Source of the DNA: JAYZDP01 sp036337765
Lineage (GTDB): Bacteria; Acidobacteriota; Thermoanaerobaculia; Multivoradales; Multivoraceae
Reading direction: 5' to 3'
Length of the DNA: 13,728 nt
Assembly (NCBI GenBank): GCA_036337765.1
Contig: JAYZDP010000060.1
Coordinates: forward strand, 1 to 13,728
The notes beneath the pieces were generated by a model. The model was not told where the DNA came from and did not search any database. It saw nothing but the letters and a program-made list of their open reading frames with translations. The position numbers and the translations under genes are program-made. This document shows positions 13,453 through 13,728 of the stretch, in pieces; the first letter of the stretch is position 1; each line of letters begins with the position of its first letter.

Positions 13453-13728
13453 ATGGGAGACACCGAGGCCCATGAGAATCTCCGCCTGCTCCAGGGCACG
13501 GTCGACGTCCTGATCCTCAAGACCCTCGCCCAGGGAGCCATGCACGGCAATGGCATCTCGTCGTCGATTCGCCGTCGCACAGACGGCGAGCTGGGGCTCG
13601 AGGAGGAGGCGCTCTACCAGGCGTTGCACCGTCTCGAGCGGCGAGGCTCGATCGTCGCCGAGTGGGGACGGTCCGAGAACAACCGACGCGCCAAGTACTA
13701 CCAGCTAACCGACTCGGGCCGCCGCCAG
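13453..13728 (+). CDS. PadR-family transcriptional regulator, 3' end outside window
   Basis: Ninety-two codons are visible from ATG 13453, preceded by an in-frame TGA (13450-13452) and by AGGGAG. The product shows the PadR winged-helix: LLQGTVDVLILKTLAQGAMHGNGIS (12-36), then LGLEEEALYQALHRLERRGSI (48-67, the recognition helix with the L-Y-x-x-L-x-R-L-E pattern), and the wing REGR-equivalent WGRSENNRRAKYYQLTDSGR (71-90). It lacks, so far, the C-terminal dimerisation helix. In Acidobacteriota and Gemmatimonadota such short PadR genes typically precede FtsX-like permease genes; here the next gene is out of view, so that is only expectation. It is not obviously in the tct operon, since 52 bp with an inverted repeat separate them. 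Confidence 0.9.
   Translation, partial: MGDTEAHENLRLLQGTVDVLILKTLAQGAMHGNGISSSIRRRTDGELGLEEEALYQALHRLERRGSIVAEWGRSENNRRAKYYQLTDSGRRQ

Noticed and set aside
1..13728. CRISPR arrays, tRNA or rRNA genes, transposases, phage or integrase genes
   Set aside because: Looked for on both strands; no regularly spaced repeats, cloverleaf, rRNA-like or recombinase-like sequence was seen.

Overview
The window is 13.7 kb of high-GC bacterial chromosome. The visible genome type is Gram-negative: proteins carry Sec and lipoprotein signals, and there is a tripartite tricarboxylate transporter (TTT) with a separate binding protein. A PadR regulator at the right edge resembles those common in Acidobacteriota and Gemmatimonadota, and the PQQ-type propeller with a WPQWRGP motif is common in Acidobacteriota, Planctomycetota and Myxococcota. 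I cannot fix the phylum from this sequence alone. No rRNA, tRNA, CRISPR array, insertion sequence or phage gene was seen.

Layout. 1-672 (+) is the 3' part of a TauE/SafE-type permease. It abuts, end to end with no spacer, a minus-strand operon running from about 5504 (perhaps 5624) down to 673. In transcription order this operon encodes an exported PQQ-like beta-propeller, a hotdog thioesterase, a type-B carboxylesterase and an exported M20 metallopeptidase; the last two overlap by 4 bp (ATGA). A 35-codon ORF (5517-5624) may precede it. Divergent from it is a double-VOC-domain protein (5661-6494, +) whose usual metal ligands look lost. An AT-rich -10-like element at 5631-5638 reads as a -10 on both strands.

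6495-8777 is a decayed patch. It holds a RelE/ParE-like toxin fragment (6571-6711), an intact small exported protein with two carboxypeptidase-regulatory-like folds (6897-7631), a CPBP membrane protease cut off just after its first motif, and a phosphinothricin-acetyltransferase-like GNAT that lacks its first residues. The last two meet at one junction near 8215-8220, which looks like a deletion scar.

8774-13400 is tidy again. An unrecognised membrane protein (minus, ending in a CTAG shared with the GNAT stop) diverges, over only 8 bp, from an alpha/beta hydrolase. The hydrolase is followed 40 bp later by a complete TTT transporter: a TctC-like lipoprotein, TctB and TctA, with 4-bp overlaps between the tct genes. 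The hydrolase plus transporter could form an uptake-and-cleavage unit for a carboxylate or ester, but the substrate is not visible. The window ends inside a PadR-type regulator (13453 onward).

Nothing here is clearly a new multi-gene system. The best leads are the deletion scar, the possible bidirectional leaderless promoter, the ligand-free double VOC protein, the lipoprotein version of TctC, and the uncharacterised membrane gene.
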